A stretch of DNA of 64,000 nucleotides, from assembly GCF_002243645.1 (NCBI RefSeq), contig NZ_CP017704.1, forward strand, positions 2,023,501 through 2,087,500. Direction: 5' to 3'. The position numbers and the translations under genes were made by a program. Every line of letters begins with the position of its first letter. The stretch's first letter is position 1. A model generated the notes under the pieces. It saw only the letters and a list, made by a program, of their open reading frames with translations. It did no database searches and had not been told where the DNA came from. The stretch comes from Peribacillus simplex NBRC 15720 = DSM 1321 (GTDB lineage Bacteria; Bacillota; Bacilli; Bacillales; DSM-1321). Below are positions 1-9,387 of the stretch, piece after piece.

Positions 1-448
1 CCACCCAAATCGTGAAATCATGGTATCCTGCCAATTCTTTTCGGATAGAATACGTTCCTTCTATAATGACAAGGCCTTTAGCAGGAACCTCATGCCATTC
101 GGCCATAGTGTCCGTTTCCCAATCATACCTTTGATACCTTGCTTCCCTCCCTTTTGTAAGCGGTTTCAGGACTTGGTTATAAACCCGTTCCCAATCATAA
201 TCCGCACCAACCTGCTTTTGGGATGGAGGCAGTTGAATCCTATCCGATGATGGCAAATAAAAATCATCCATATGAACGACCGCGCTACCTGGACATTCTG
301 ATTGGATACGGGAAGCGAGTGTACTTTTTCCAGACCCGCCCCGGCCATCTATGGCCACTATATAGAGAAATCGTTTTTTGGAAATTCCGTGAATTTCAGC
401 TATAAGACTGCTAATCGTATACTGTCCATTAAGTGTTGGAAAGTTCAT
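1..448 (-). CDS. Uridine kinase-like P-loop protein (C-terminus cut by window edge)
   Basis: The reverse strand reads open from an ATG at 448 to the window edge, giving the first 149 residues. A Walker A loop GRGGSGKST lies at about residues 35-43, followed by HMDDFYLP (about 60-67) and VIIEGTYS (about 126-133). This arrangement is seen in uridine kinase/phosphoribulokinase-like small-molecule kinases. The start was chosen because an AGGGGGA ribosome binding site sits about 6 nt upstream; another in-frame ATG at 454 is too close to it. The substrate cannot be told: Bacillaceae carry several kinases of this type besides the true Udk. The rest of the protein lies outside the window. Confidence 0.75.
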   Translation of the reverse strand, partial: MNFPTLNGQYTISSLIAEIHGISKKRFLYIVAIDGRGGSGKSTLASRIQSECPGSAVVHMDDFYLPSSDRIQLPPSQKQVGADYDWERVYNQVLKPLTKGREARYQRYDWETDTMAEWHEVPAKGLVIIEGTYSIRKELAGYHDFTIWV

Positions 449-543
449 AAGCATTCCCCCTATACTTCTTATTTCTATTCATCCTCCCTTAAATTCCTTC
501 CTTGAGAGGATAAAGTGAAAATATTAAGAAGAAGGTGCTGGTA

Positions 544-733
544 TTGAATAAAATCCAATTTGCAATGACTGTCGATTTGAATACGCCATTCGGATCTGCG
601 ATTGAAACCCGACATCGAGGCATCACAGAAAAATGGCTTATCGGCTGTATGCTGCCAATTCGGATTAGATGAAGAAAATGAATTGCCCGTTGCGGGTCTG
701 TTTCTCGCAGATTTTTCTGAACTTCAAACTTAG
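544..733 (+). pseudogene. Frameshifted small conserved-looking gene
   Basis: A TTG at 544 with an AGAAGGTG ribosome binding site (about 529-536) starts a reading frame MNKIQFAMTVDLNTPFG... that runs into a stop after about 45 codons. Past an AAAAA run at 629-633 the +1 frame continues with protein-like sequence (DEENELPVAGLFLADF) to a TAG at 731-733. Removing one A would give one protein of about 62 residues. I do not recognise the family. It may be a true pseudogene, a sequencing error in the homopolymer, or a 45-residue protein with coincidental sequence after it. Confidence 0.4.
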
Positions 734-746
734 CTTTCCATGGATA

Positions 747-2237
747 CTAAAGGCCATTCCCCAATAGGTTTTCCTGTTCTGCGAGCATCACGGCTATCTT
801 ATCTTGGATTGCCGTGATGCCTTTTTCTTCTACAAAATTATTCAATATGATCGAAAATATGACTTTTTCCCCCCTTTTGGTCGTCACATAACCTGATAAG
901 GAGCTCGTTCCTGAAATCGTCCCTGTTTTCGCGCGAACATTCCCGGCTGCATATGTCCCTTTCATCCTCTTTCTTAGCGTACCGCCCACCATCCGATTTT
1001 CGTTGCCTGCAATCGGCAAAGCATTCAAGTAAGCAGGAAACCACGTTTTTTCCTGTACGGCATACAGCAGCTTCGTTATTTCATTCGCTGGGATCATATT
1101 GACTTGGGAAATGCCAGATCCATCACGCATCATGATCGTTTGCATATTGAGACCCATACTCTTCATCTGATTTCGAGCAACCTTCAAACCATCTTTCCAG
1201 CTTCCCTCCCCTTCTGCCTCTTTGCCCATTTCTTTCACCAAAACCTCGGCATGGCTGTTATTGCTCAATTTCATGAAAGGAATAAGCATTTGTGAAAGCG
1301 GCATGGACTGATGAGTGGCAATCATTTCCGCTCCTACTGGCGTTTTCCCTTTTTTCCTTTTTCCCAACACTTTAATTCCATGTTTCTTCATTGATTTTTC
1401 AAATAGGCTCAGGGCATATTCTGTTGGATCTTTCACCGAGATCCACTCTTTAATCACACCGGCATGCACCGGAATGGTCCCGGTCACCGTAATGACTTGT
1501 GTGCCATGAGACCGTTCGACTTCAATTTTTTTATCGCCGTCTTCCGATTCAGTTTTCGTTTTGTTGATGACCTTCACGTAATCCGTTTCCGGCTTCAGCT
1601 TCACCGTTGCCCTTTTACCAGCCTTTCCCCCAGGGGTTATCTCCAAGATGATGGTACCGGTATCGTAGTCTTCATTCGGGGAAGCGGTTAAAGCTGAAAC
1701 GGCTGCTCCGTAATATTCCTGTTCATCGCTCCAAACTAAATCTTGGGAATAGCGAACATCATCATACCAGGAATCATCGCCTATAAGATCCCCATGAACC
1801 AGCTTAACTTGCCTGTGCTTCAGTGTAGCTGCCAGCTCATCAAAATCCTTTTCCAATAAGGTAGGATCGCCTTTTCCCTTCAGGTATACATTCCCCTGCA
1901 GAACATGGCCACCCTGCACTCCTTTTATGTATAGTTCCGTTTGAAAAGCATGATCTTCCCCTAAAGTTTCCAGCGCAGCTGCTGCAGTCAATAGCTTAAG
2001 GTTCGAAGCAGGCCGCAATCTCGTTTTCGACCCCCGTTCATAAATCATTTCCCCCGTTTCAGCTGAACGGATGGAAATTCCCGTCAACGCCCCAGCCAAT
2101 CCCGGCGAATCATTCAATATTTGTTGAATTTTCTGCCCAAGGTTTCCATCCTCATTAGCAGCCTGCATCGATTCTCCATCAAAAAAACAAATCCAAAACA
2201 GGAAGAATATAAAACTCAACTTCCTTTTATATGTCAA
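747..2237 (-). CDS. dacC: D-alanyl-D-alanine carboxypeptidase/endopeptidase, PBP4 class (DacC-like)
   Basis: Class C penicillin-binding protein of peptidase family S13, which trims or cleaves peptidoglycan stem peptides outside the membrane. All three active-site motifs are visible: SNLK (about residue 78), SNN in LSNNSHAEV (about 325) and KTG in VRAKTGTISG (about 436). The N-terminus is a hydrophobic signal peptide (KLSFIFFLFWICFF). About 496 residues is normal for DacB/DacC. The open frame extends to a GTG at 2252, but I prefer the TTG at 2237, which has a GGGAG sequence 8 nt upstream. It stands alone, divergent from ydbS. B. subtilis dacC is expressed in stationary phase; no such promoter was identified here. 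Confidence 0.9.
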   Translation of the reverse strand: MTYKRKLSFIFFLFWICFFDGESMQAANEDGNLGQKIQQILNDSPGLAGALTGISIRSAETGEMIYERGSKTRLRPASNLKLLTAAAALETLGEDHAFQTELYIKGVQGGHVLQGNVYLKGKGDPTLLEKDFDELAATLKHRQVKLVHGDLIGDDSWYDDVRYSQDLVWSDEQEYYGAAVSALTASPNEDYDTGTIILEITPGGKAGKRATVKLKPETDYVKVINKTKTESEDGDKKIEVERSHGTQVITVTGTIPVHAGVIKEWISVKDPTEYALSLFEKSMKKHGIKVLGKRKKGKTPVGAEMIATHQSMPLSQMLIPFMKLSNNSHAEVLVKEMGKEAEGEGSWKDGLKVARNQMKSMGLNMQTIMMRDGSGISQVNMIPANEITKLLYAVQEKTWFPAYLNALPIAGNENRMVGGTLRKRMKGTYAAGNVRAKTGTISGTSSLSGYVTTKRGEKVIFSIILNNFVEEKGITAIQDKIAVMLAEQENLLGNGL

Positions 2238-2410
2238 ACCTATCACTCCCACTCTAAAAACTCACCACTTCTATCTTGTCCATTTTACGGTCATATAAAA
2301 AGAAAAGATCCACTAGTTTATACATACTCAGGTAACCGCAGGATTATTCGGCCGCCACTCCATGGAATCCATCAGTGGTCCAGACTTTTCTTTTACATGT
2401 ACGGATAATA

Positions 2411-2439
2411 GGGAACTTTTTTGTAAGATAATCCGTATA
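2411..2439 (+). promoter_or_regulatory. Putative ECF-sigma (sigma-W-like) promoter for ydbST
   Basis: GGGAAC at 2411-2416 and CGTATA at 2434-2439 are separated by 17 nt. They resemble the GAAAC / CGTA pattern of ECF sigma factors such as sigma-W, which is known to drive ydbST in B. subtilis. The motif lies 30 nt upstream of the ydbS start. Confidence 0.5.
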
Positions 2440-2468
2440 AGTATAAAGACATAGTAAGGAGTGAATAT

Positions 2469-2963
2469 ATGTATTCCAAGATACAGCCACCAACGAAGAA
2501 AATTTCCAAAGAATCAGTCAAGGTTTGGCGGATGACTGAAGCCATTACCAATCTTATTATCCTCGCCGTCCTTGGCATCCTATTATTTGTTGATGATTAT
2601 TTCACTTGGAAAGAATGGATTGGATGGATTTTAAACGGACTTATCGTATTATCTTTTTTAAATGCATTCTGGTCCATCTTCATTGAACCGATTTTATTGC
2701 AAAAGTATTGGCGTTACGACGTGAACGAAGAATTCATTCAAACAAAACGTGGAGCCTGGAGTGAAACGCATGAACTCATTCCGATGACGAAGGTTCAATC
2801 CGTCAAATTGAACCAAGGACCGTTTTTGCGAAAATATAACCTTTATTCCCTAAGCATCGGAACAATGGGCGACTCTCATGACATACCTGCCATCCCCGAG
2901 AAAGAGGCGTATGAATTACGAGATAAAATTGCTCATTTCGCAAAAATTAAGGAAGTGGATTAA
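2469..2963 (+). CDS. ydbS: PH-domain membrane protein YdbS-like
   Basis: 164-residue protein of the bacterial PH-domain (DUF304/bPH2) family. Two membrane segments lie at about residues 27-45 (ITNLIILAVLGILLFVDD) and 53-72. The bPH2 domain follows, with the typical RGAWSETHELIPMTKVQSV stretch at about residues 95-115. AAGGAG lies about 8 nt before the ATG. The gene ends 2 nt before ydbT, so the two are cotranscribed. In B. subtilis the pair is sigma-W controlled and helps resist antimicrobial compounds made by related bacilli; the biochemical role is unknown. Confidence 0.85.
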   Translation: MYSKIQPPTKKISKESVKVWRMTEAITNLIILAVLGILLFVDDYFTWKEWIGWILNGLIVLSFLNAFWSIFIEPILLQKYWRYDVNEEFIQTKRGAWSETHELIPMTKVQSVKLNQGPFLRKYNLYSLSIGTMGDSHDIPAIPEKEAYELRDKIAHFAKIKEVD

Positions 2964-2965
2964 CG

Positions 2966-4435
2966 ATGGAAGAACTAACAAAACGATTACACCCTTTCAA
3001 AATCCCTTTCGAATTTTGGAAATTGCTGAAAGGAAATGTGTTTTTCATAATCATGCTTTATGTCCTGAATTTCGGTTCTGAAAAGATGTACATGAAGGTA
3101 CTCCAAATCGGTTTTCTAGTTTATCTGATTTGGAAAGTCATTTATGTCATCCTTAAATGGTATACGTATACATACCAAATCAAAGAAGGTACCCTATATA
3201 TTACTTCAGGGCTTATCTCGAAATCGTATCGAACTGTCCCGCTTCATAAGGTTCAGAATGTTCAGCAACGCACGACGTTATTTCATAAGATTTTCAGATT
3301 AACCTCTTTAACATTCGAAACCGGTATGACTGGTGATCAGGGTACCGTACCTTTCGAGATGATTTCCCGAAAAGAGGCCGAACGGCTTGAGGGAGAATAT
3401 GCTTCAAAACAGGAACTTCCACTTATCGAAGTGGATATTCCCGAAGAACGAATAGCTGAGGATATTGAACCAATCAATGAAAAAACGATCCATTTCACGC
3501 CAAGCAAACAAGATGTGCTGAAAGCTTCCTTTACATCACTCAGCTTCCTGGCTCTTATCCCGATATTGGCTACGTTATATAATACACTCGATGACTTTAT
3601 CGATTTGGAGAATGCCGAAGGGTTCCTTGCCAAGTTATTGGATACGTGGTGGATCATAACCATCGTTATTGCGGGCCTCATATGTGTCGCCGTTACCTTC
3701 GGAATCGTTTCCACCTTCGTTAAATATGGAAAATATGAAATTTCATCCGATCACGAGCGTATATATATCAAGAAAGGCGTACTGGATGAATCTGCTTTTT
3801 CCATTCAGAAAGAAAAAGTACAAGCAGTCGAAATCACCCAATCAATCATTAAAAGATTGCTAGGGTTGGCAGAAGTGAAACTGATCAGTGCAGGAAGCAC
3901 GGGTGATGAAGAGCTGGAAACGAATACTCTTTATCCTTTTTTATCAATTGATCGGGCATATGGGATGGTAGAAGAGATTTTACCCGCATACAAAGTGGAA
4001 CGGTCAATGGAGTCATTATCGAAACAGGCCTTCAAAATCCGAATGCTGCGGCCCAGCTTTTTCTGGATTCTTACAACATTGGCAATCTATTATTTCAAAC
4101 CCTCCCTATGGTATATCTCGCTGACTCTACTCGTCCTCATTTATACATTGAGAATAATGGATTACAAGAATAGCCGTTACTTGTTAAATGATGAGTTCAT
4201 TCAGTTCAAATCCGGAAGTTTGGAAACATCACTATTCATTACCAAAAGAAGCAAGGTCATTCAAATTGAGGTGGAATGTTCGAAGCTGCAAAAGCTTTTC
4301 GGGCTTGCCACAATTGAAACAATCAACCGCTCCAAGCCTGTACACCACACAAAGCTCCAAGATGTATCCGTTGAATATGCTGACGAGTTTTACACATGGT
4401 ATATGGGCAGGACAAAAAATATCCAAGTCGAATAG
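2966..4435 (+). CDS. ydbT: PH-domain membrane protein YdbT-like
   Basis: 489-residue partner of YdbS. It has three copies of the bPH2 motif, each following a pair of membrane segments: YTYQIKEGTLYITSGLISK (about 71-89), YEISSDHERIYIKKGVLDE (about 258-276) and NSRYLLNDEFIQFKSGSLE (about 402-420). The repeated 'YRTVPLHKVQNVQQ', 'SIQKEKVQAVEITQ' and 'ITKRSKVIQIEVEC' lines mark the repeats. The ATG is 2 nt past the ydbS stop. A strong terminator follows. The likely job is envelope stress resistance together with YdbS. Confidence 0.85.
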   Translation: MEELTKRLHPFKIPFEFWKLLKGNVFFIIMLYVLNFGSEKMYMKVLQIGFLVYLIWKVIYVILKWYTYTYQIKEGTLYITSGLISKSYRTVPLHKVQNVQQRTTLFHKIFRLTSLTFETGMTGDQGTVPFEMISRKEAERLEGEYASKQELPLIEVDIPEERIAEDIEPINEKTIHFTPSKQDVLKASFTSLSFLALIPILATLYNTLDDFIDLENAEGFLAKLLDTWWIITIVIAGLICVAVTFGIVSTFVKYGKYEISSDHERIYIKKGVLDESAFSIQKEKVQAVEITQSIIKRLLGLAEVKLISAGSTGDEELETNTLYPFLSIDRAYGMVEEILPAYKVERSMESLSKQAFKIRMLRPSFFWILTTLAIYYFKPSLWYISLTLLVLIYTLRIMDYKNSRYLLNDEFIQFKSGSLETSLFITKRSKVIQIEVECSKLQKLFGLATIETINRSKPVHHTKLQDVSVEYADEFYTWYMGRTKNIQVE

Positions 4436-4450
4436 TAATCAATGAATGAA

Positions 4451-4481
4451 AGAGTTGACCATCGCAGTCAGCTCTTTTTTT
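4451..4481 (+). terminator. Rho-independent terminator after ydbST
   Basis: AGAGTTGAC (4451-4459) pairs with GTCAGCTCT (4467-4475) over a 7-nt loop and runs into seven T residues. Confidence 0.85.
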
Positions 4482-4568
4482 ATCCACTATATATTCCCCC
4501 CTCATACATAGAATATATGTCGTCGACTCACGTCAAAATTAATATTGGGAATTTTCTAACTTGAAACT

Positions 4569-4596
4569 TCAAAAAAGTCAAAGCAGACCGAAATAT
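4569..4596 (+). promoter_or_regulatory. Putative sigma-D (flagellar/chemotaxis) promoter
   Basis: TCAA at 4569-4572 and CCGAAATAT at 4588-4596 are separated by 15 nt. This is close to the sigma-D pattern TAAA-N15-GCCGATAT that drives most chemoreceptor genes in Bacillus. It lies about 50 nt upstream of the receptor start. Confidence 0.5.
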
Positions 4597-4643
4597 CTAT
4601 AGAAGCTTAAATTAATTTGAGGTATATAAGGAGAATTGTCCAT

Positions 4644-6638
4644 ATGAAAAGACTGACAGACTGGTATTTTAATTCGCTAAAAAAACAAATATTGATTCCT
4701 TTTTTAGCTTTGATCATGATAAGCGGAATGGCCATCTCTTACATGAGTTATAAAAATAGTATCGAGTTGACGACCCAGGAACTTACCGGAACGACGGAAG
4801 AGCAAGTCAAGTCCATGAACGATTCTTTCGAAATCTTCTTTCAAAAAACGGAAAATCAATTGGATAGGATCGGTAAGTATCCTATCATGAGTACTTATGG
4901 CAAGAACCCCGAATCCATAATAGATGAGTTTTCCCATACACAGTCAAGCAGTTCTGAAATAAATGGTTTATACCTTGGCACAGAGAAAAATGGAAAAACA
5001 CTAATATTCCCAAAAGCTGAATTGCCGGCTGACTTCGACCCAAGACAAAGGGATTGGTATCAATCCGCATTGAAACAAAAAAACAAGACCATTTGGACGG
5101 AACCTTATACTGATCAGGCGACGAATACACTTGTCATTACGGCAGCAAAAGCCATATATGATGATCGTGATGAATTAATAGGCGTGCTCGGTGTCGGCAT
5201 CTCGATCGATACATTGATCACGATGGTCAATCAAACGAAATTCGGCGAAACGGGCTATACGGTTTTGCTGGATAAGAAGGGGGCATTCGTTACACATCCA
5301 GACAAGGAAAAAATTCAACAGGATATATCAAAGGAAAATATTTTCAAGAAAATGAAAAGTGAATCCGGATCAATGATCGAGGAATTTGAAGGGCAAAGCC
5401 GGATCGTCGGATACGCCACAAATCCTACCACTGGATGGAGAATAGCAGGGGTAATGGATGAAAATGAAGTGCTCGTCCGTGCAAGCCCGATGATAATCGA
5501 TAATATCATCACACTGTTGATTGTCTTTACGATCACTGCACTATCCGCCATCTTTATCACCCGTTCTTTAACGAATCCTATTAAAAAGCTGCAGGAATCC
5601 ATACGGAAAATGGCTGACGGCGATTTCACATCCAAGAATTCCATTTCCAGGAAAGATGAGATAGGGCAACTTGCAGAAGACACCAGCTTAATGACAAGGA
5701 ATATGAGTCATATGTTAGGGGTTGTCAACAACCTTTCCGATAAAGTATCGGATTCCTCCATGACACTAGTGGCTAGCGCAGAAGAAAATTCAGCGGCGGC
5801 TAACGAGGTGGCCATGACGATGGAACAAATAGCGGCCGGTGCCATAGACCAAATTGAAGTCGGGCAGAATAACGAAATGGCAGTAAAGCTATTGGCTGAC
5901 AAAATCAATGATCTTGAAGCGCAAGCGGGCAAAATGGCCACGGAATCCGAAAATATGTTCAAGGCTTCCGAAGACGGAATCACTCAAGTACAGGGCCTAA
6001 AACAACAATTCAATGAAACGTCCCTGATATCCAGCAAGATGAGTACGGCAGTCAAATCTTTGGATGCACGGTCCAATGATATTAGTGCGATAGTAAAGAC
6101 CATAAGCGGGATTGCAGGACAAACGAATTTACTCGCTCTGAATGCTGCCATCGAAGCAGCTAGGGCTGGCGAGCACGGAAAAGGGTTTGCAGTTGTTGCC
6201 GATGAAGTGAAGAAATTGGCCGAACAAACGGAAAACTCACTGAAAGAAATCTCTGAAATCATTCAAGCCATGCAAACCGATACAACCAATACCGTTCATT
6301 TGATTGATCAAGTCAATCAAAAAGTCCATCTTCAGGATACTTCTGTAACGGATACGGAAAATGCCTTCAGTCACATTGCATCCATTATCGCAAACACATT
6401 CAGCAATTTTGATGAAATAAAAAAGATGATGAACGATATGGTAAACGAGGTCACAAGGATGGCGAACAATGCAGAAAAATTAAATTCGATCAGTCAGGAA
6501 ACTGCAGCAGGAACTGAAGAAGTATCTGCTTCCGTAGAACAAACGAATGCTTCCATGGAACAATTAAATGCCCTGGCTAGTGAATTGGATGCCCTATCCC
6601 AGGAAATGCACAAAGAAATAAAGAAATTCACATTCTAA
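4644..6638 (+). CDS. Methyl-accepting chemotaxis protein (dCache-HAMP-MCP signal)
   Basis: Transmembrane chemoreceptor of 664 residues that passes ligand signals to CheA/CheW. The first membrane helix is at about residues 16-36. An extracellular dCache ligand domain follows to about 280 ([31 protein letters not shown]). The second helix is at about 285-308. A HAMP domain ([11 protein letters not shown]) and a long coiled-coil signalling domain come next, with the invariant hairpin tip [20 protein letters not shown]. The frame opens at a TTG (4617), but the ATG at 4644 has AAGGAGA about 10 nt upstream. Its ligand cannot be deduced; amino acids are the commonest for dCache receptors. Confidence 0.92.
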   Translation: MKRLTDWYFNSLKKQILIPFLALIMISGMAISYMSYKNSIELTTQELTGTTEEQVKSMNDSFEIFFQKTENQLDRIGKYPIMSTYGKNPESIIDEFSHTQSSSSEINGLYLGTEKNGKTLIFPKAELPADFDPRQRDWYQSALKQKNKTIWTEPYTDQATNTLVITAAKAIYDDRDELIGVLGVGISIDTLITMVNQTKFGETGYTVLLDKKGAFVTHPDKEKIQQDISKENIFKKMKSESGSMIEEFEGQSRIVGYATNPTTGWRIAGVMDENEVLVRASPMIIDNIITLLIVFTITALSAIFITRSLTNPIKKLQESIRKMADGDFTSKNSISRKDEIGQLAEDTSLMTRNMSHMLGVVNNLSDKVSDSSMTLVASAEENSAAANEVAMTMEQIAAGAIDQIEVGQNNEMAVKLLADKINDLEAQAGKMATESENMFKASEDGITQVQGLKQQFNETSLISSKMSTAVKSLDARSNDISAIVKTISGIAGQTNLLALNAAIEAARAGEHGKGFAVVADEVKKLAEQTENSLKEISEIIQAMQTDTTNTVHLIDQVNQKVHLQDTSVTDTENAFSHIASIIANTFSNFDEIKKMMNDMVNEVTRMANNAEKLNSISQETAAGTEEVSASVEQTNASMEQLNALASELDALSQEMHKEIKKFTF

Positions 6639-6642
6639 TCAA

Positions 6643-6677
6643 AAAAAGGACGGGTCCTAAGGGATCCGTCCTTTTTT
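6643..6677. terminator. Bidirectional terminator between mcp and yflT-like gene
   Basis: AAAAAGGACGGGTCC pairs with GGGATCCGTCCTTTTT with A and T runs on both sides, so it can stop both converging genes. Confidence 0.85.
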
Positions 6678-6686
6678 ACTTACGAC

Positions 6687-7193
6687 TTATAGAGTTCTTC
6701 TACTGTTCGTTAGCGTTTCATCGGTTTCAGTTATTCCTGAGTAAGAAGAACTGGATTTTCTCGCATCCGAATCGACTAATACAAGCAGCTTGCCACTCTT
6801 TACATCCGCTTCATAACGATTCGCTTCGTCTTCAGGTATGCCCATACCGATTAATGTACCAGCCAATCCTCCTGTACCAGCACCTACAGCCGCTCCGGCT
6901 AATGTTGCAGCAAGCGGCCCAGCTGCCAGTACCGGTCCGATTCCCGGAATCGCCAACGCACCCACACCTGCTAATAATCCGGCCGCACCACCCAAAATAC
7001 CTCCGGTCGCCGCACCAGCTGCGAGCCCCTCTTCAACTTTTGTACCCGTTTCTTCATTCACTGACTTTAATTCTTCTTTATCTTTAGCTACCACTGAAAT
7101 ATCTTCACGATTATACCCTTGGGCCTGTAATGACTCAACAGCCTTTATGGCTTCTTCTCCAGTTTCATATACACCAATTATACGTTTATCCAT
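6687..7193 (-). CDS. yflT: General stress protein, YflT/GSP17M family
   Basis: 168-residue protein. Its N-terminal YflT domain starts with the typical KRIIGVYETGEEAIKAVESL (residues 3-22). A long glycine/alanine-rich stretch at about 70-130 (GGILGGAAGLLAGVGALAIP) resembles a glycine zipper and may insert into or associate with membrane. The ATG at 7193 was chosen because AAGGAGG lies 9 nt upstream; the ATG at 7202 abuts it. A good sigma-B promoter lies upstream, matching YflT of B. subtilis, a sigma-B regulon member. The molecular function is not known. Confidence 0.8.
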   Translation of the reverse strand: MDKRIIGVYETGEEAIKAVESLQAQGYNREDISVVAKDKEELKSVNEETGTKVEEGLAAGAATGGILGGAAGLLAGVGALAIPGIGPVLAAGPLAATLAGAAVGAGTGGLAGTLIGMGIPEDEANRYEADVKSGKLLVLVDSDARKSSSSYSGITETDETLTNSRRTL

Positions 7194-7239
7194 ATCTATC
7201 ATCCTCCTTAAAGAATGTAAATTGTCGCTCCCCCTTTAC

Positions 7240-7266
7240 ATACCCCAGGGGATGAAAAGGCTAAAC
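7240..7266 (-). promoter_or_regulatory. Sigma-B promoter of the yflT-like gene
   Basis: Reading the minus strand, GTTTAG (7266-7261) and GGGTAT (7245-7240) are 15 nt apart, matching GTTTAA-N13/15-GGGTAT. On the plus strand a weaker pair, GTTAGC and GGGTAT with 13 nt between (about 7292-7316), could serve the divergent peptidase gene. Confidence 0.7.
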
Positions 7267-7356
7267 GTTATTTAACAGGAAAATATTTTTGAGTTAGCCC
7301 TTACTTGGAAAGGGTATATATAATAATAGTATGCATATTTTTAGGAGGTTTTCTTT

Positions 7357-8421
7357 TTGCTCATCGAGTTACTTAAAGATTTAGTATCTATTGACAGTTC
7401 ATCGAAAGAAGGAGCTAACCAAGCAGTTGATTACTGTGCGGACTGGCTTAAAAAACAAGGAATTACCGTGAATGTGATTGTAAATAACGGTTATAAAATG
7501 CTTGTTAGCGAGATTGGCAGCGGAGATAAAACCCTAATTTGGAATGGCCATGTCGATGTTGTCAGCGGAACGCCGGATCAATTTTTCCCTGAGGTTCATG
7601 AAGGAAACTTATATGGACGCGGGACAGCCGATATGAAAGCTGGAGTTGCAGGGATGATGTGTGCATTTACCGATGTGAAAGATAAGGACTTAGGTTTGAA
7701 AATCCAGCTACAGATCGTATCAGATGAAGAGATTGGTGGCTTGAACTGTTCTGGATATTTAGCGAAACATGGCTATAGAGGGGACTTTGTAATCTGTGCT
7801 GAACCGACGCAATTGGGAATCGGACTCCAGGCGAAGGGTGCCCTTCGTCTCGATATTGAAGTATCCGGCAAATCGGCACACGGAAGCCGTCCATGGGAAG
7901 GCGTGAATGCAATTGAAAAGGCCTATGATCTCTATCAAAAAATAAAGGAACTTCCTTTCACCCGGGATCATACTCCCCTTTACTCTTCCCCTTCCCTTAA
8001 CCTAGCAAAAATAAAAGGCGGGGATGTCTATAATAAGGTACCGGATGCCTGTTTGCTAAGTCTTGATATCCGCTATCTTCCTACGCAAACAATGGAAGAA
8101 ATCATTGCTCAGATCGAAAGTGTGACAGGAACTAATGTCCACCTTAATATGTACAGTAAACCTGTAAAAACCGAAGAGTCCGACCCATTCATCACTCTGC
8201 TTCGCCCAATTATCGAAAGAAACACCAAGCAAGACGCTGTCATTTTTGGACAACACGGCTCCGCAGATACCGTTTTTTTTGCGGCATATGGTATCCCAGC
8301 CATTGAATTCGGACCAAAAGGTGAGAACTGGCATGGAGATAGGGAATACGTCAATCTTGAATCGGTAGCAGTCTATCAAAAAATGCTAGTCGATTTCGCT
8401 TCTGCATTCGTTTTAAATTAA
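7357..8421 (+). CDS. M20 family metallopeptidase / deacylase (ArgE/DapE-like)
   Basis: 354-residue di-zinc amidohydrolase of the ArgE/DapE/ACY1 family. The metal and catalytic motifs are clear: WNGHVDVV (about 63-70), YGRGTADMKAG (about 88-98, with the bridging aspartate), the general-base pair SDEEIGG (about 128-134), and C-terminal GPKGENWHGDREYV with the last ligand histidine. A dimerisation lid domain lies between. The start is a TTG with AGGAGG 9 nt upstream. It is a single gene with its own terminator. Substrates in this family range from acetylornithine and succinyl-diaminopimelate to dipeptides; nothing nearby fixes the choice. Confidence 0.85.
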   Translation: MLIELLKDLVSIDSSSKEGANQAVDYCADWLKKQGITVNVIVNNGYKMLVSEIGSGDKTLIWNGHVDVVSGTPDQFFPEVHEGNLYGRGTADMKAGVAGMMCAFTDVKDKDLGLKIQLQIVSDEEIGGLNCSGYLAKHGYRGDFVICAEPTQLGIGLQAKGALRLDIEVSGKSAHGSRPWEGVNAIEKAYDLYQKIKELPFTRDHTPLYSSPSLNLAKIKGGDVYNKVPDACLLSLDIRYLPTQTMEEIIAQIESVTGTNVHLNMYSKPVKTEESDPFITLLRPIIERNTKQDAVIFGQHGSADTVFFAAYGIPAIEFGPKGENWHGDREYVNLESVAVYQKMLVDFASAFVLN

Positions 8422-8433
8422 TCCAAATCATGA

Positions 8434-8466
8434 AAAAAGCCGGCATCACATAGATGTCGGCTTTTT
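8434..8466 (+). terminator. Terminator after M20 peptidase gene
   Basis: AAAAAGCCGGCATC (8434-8447) pairs with GATGTCGGCTTTTT (8453-8466), one G-T pair, followed by a T run. Confidence 0.85.
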
Positions 8467-8818
8467 CCATGTTCCGAATATCCTCTCCTACTAAAATAAA
8501 CAGCATTCAATCGTCTATTATTACGTTGTTTTTTTACAAAATATACAGGACTTTAAAACCAGGGAATACATCTCCATATTTTACCTCATTAAACAGGATA
8601 CGCCATAACACCAACACTATTTAACAAAAATACGCTTATACTGACATAATAAATAATATATTTACATTTAATAGATAAGTCCCTTTGTCCTAGTTTATAT
8701 TACATTTATTTATCAAGGGAAACGATTTTGTAACACAATTACTATTCCACCGAAACATCTTTGTCATAAAGACCTGTTATTCTAAGTCTACGATTTAAAA
8801 CAAAGGAGACTATTCATT
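8467..8818. other. AT-rich intergenic region, no gene seen
   Basis: About 350 bp upstream of the LysM/3D gene with no plausible reading frame. LysM/3D wall genes are often preceded by WalR boxes or a c-di-AMP riboswitch; neither could be identified here. Confidence 0.5.
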
Positions 8819-9379
8819 TTGAAAAAAATACTACTTCCACTATTCACTGCTTTCTTCCTGGTATTTAGTTTTTCCGGAGTTTCATCGGCTGCTACTACTA
8901 CATACAAAGTTAAAAGCGGCGACACACTATGGGGTATCGCCAATAAACATAATATAACAGTCAATCAACTCAAAAGTTGGAACAACCTAAAAAAAGATAA
9001 CATCCATCCAAAACAAGTTTTAAAGGTCAAGAAGACTTCGACCTCTGCTAAACCTAAGGCTAAAGCTAAAACGTCATCATCCAAGAAATATAAAACGATT
9101 ACCGTGAAGGCTACAGCTTACACTGCGAACTGCAAAGGTTGCAGCGGTATTACAGCATCAGGTCTTAACTTAAAGAAAAACCCTAACGCAAAAGCGATCT
9201 CAGTCGACCCTAAGGTCATTCCACTAGGAACAAAAGTTCATGTAGAAGGATACGGGGATGCCATTGCGGCAGATAAAGGCGGCGCAATCAAAGGGAATAA
9301 AATTGACGTCTTCTATTCTTCTCACTCAAAAGCTATCAATTGGGGCAGAAAAACCGTTAAAGTAAAAATCTATAAATAA
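8819..9379 (+). CDS. Secreted LysM and 3D-domain cell wall protein (YocH-like)
   Basis: 186-residue exported protein. A signal peptide (LLPLFTAFFLVFSFSGVSSA, cleaved near residue 24) is followed by one LysM peptidoglycan-binding domain (YKVKSGDTLWGIANKHNI, about 28-72). Then come a Lys/Ser/Ala-rich linker and a 3D domain (about 93-186) with the conserved aspartates in ISVDPKVIPLGTKV, IAADKGG and NKIDVFY. The 3D fold is shared with MltA-type lytic enzymes, so it probably cleaves or remodels wall peptidoglycan. The start is a TTG with AAAGGAG about 10 nt upstream. It resembles B. subtilis YocH with one LysM domain fewer. Confidence 0.85.
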   Translation: MKKILLPLFTAFFLVFSFSGVSSAATTTYKVKSGDTLWGIANKHNITVNQLKSWNNLKKDNIHPKQVLKVKKTSTSAKPKAKAKTSSSKKYKTITVKATAYTANCKGCSGITASGLNLKKNPNAKAISVDPKVIPLGTKVHVEGYGDAIAADKGGAIKGNKIDVFYSSHSKAINWGRKTVKVKIYK

Positions 9380-9387
9380 TGATAAGT

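Noticed and set aside
8467..8818. Possible WalR boxes or c-di-AMP riboswitch before the LysM/3D gene
   Set aside because: TGTAA-like half-sites occur, but not with the required spacing, and no conserved riboswitch core was seen.
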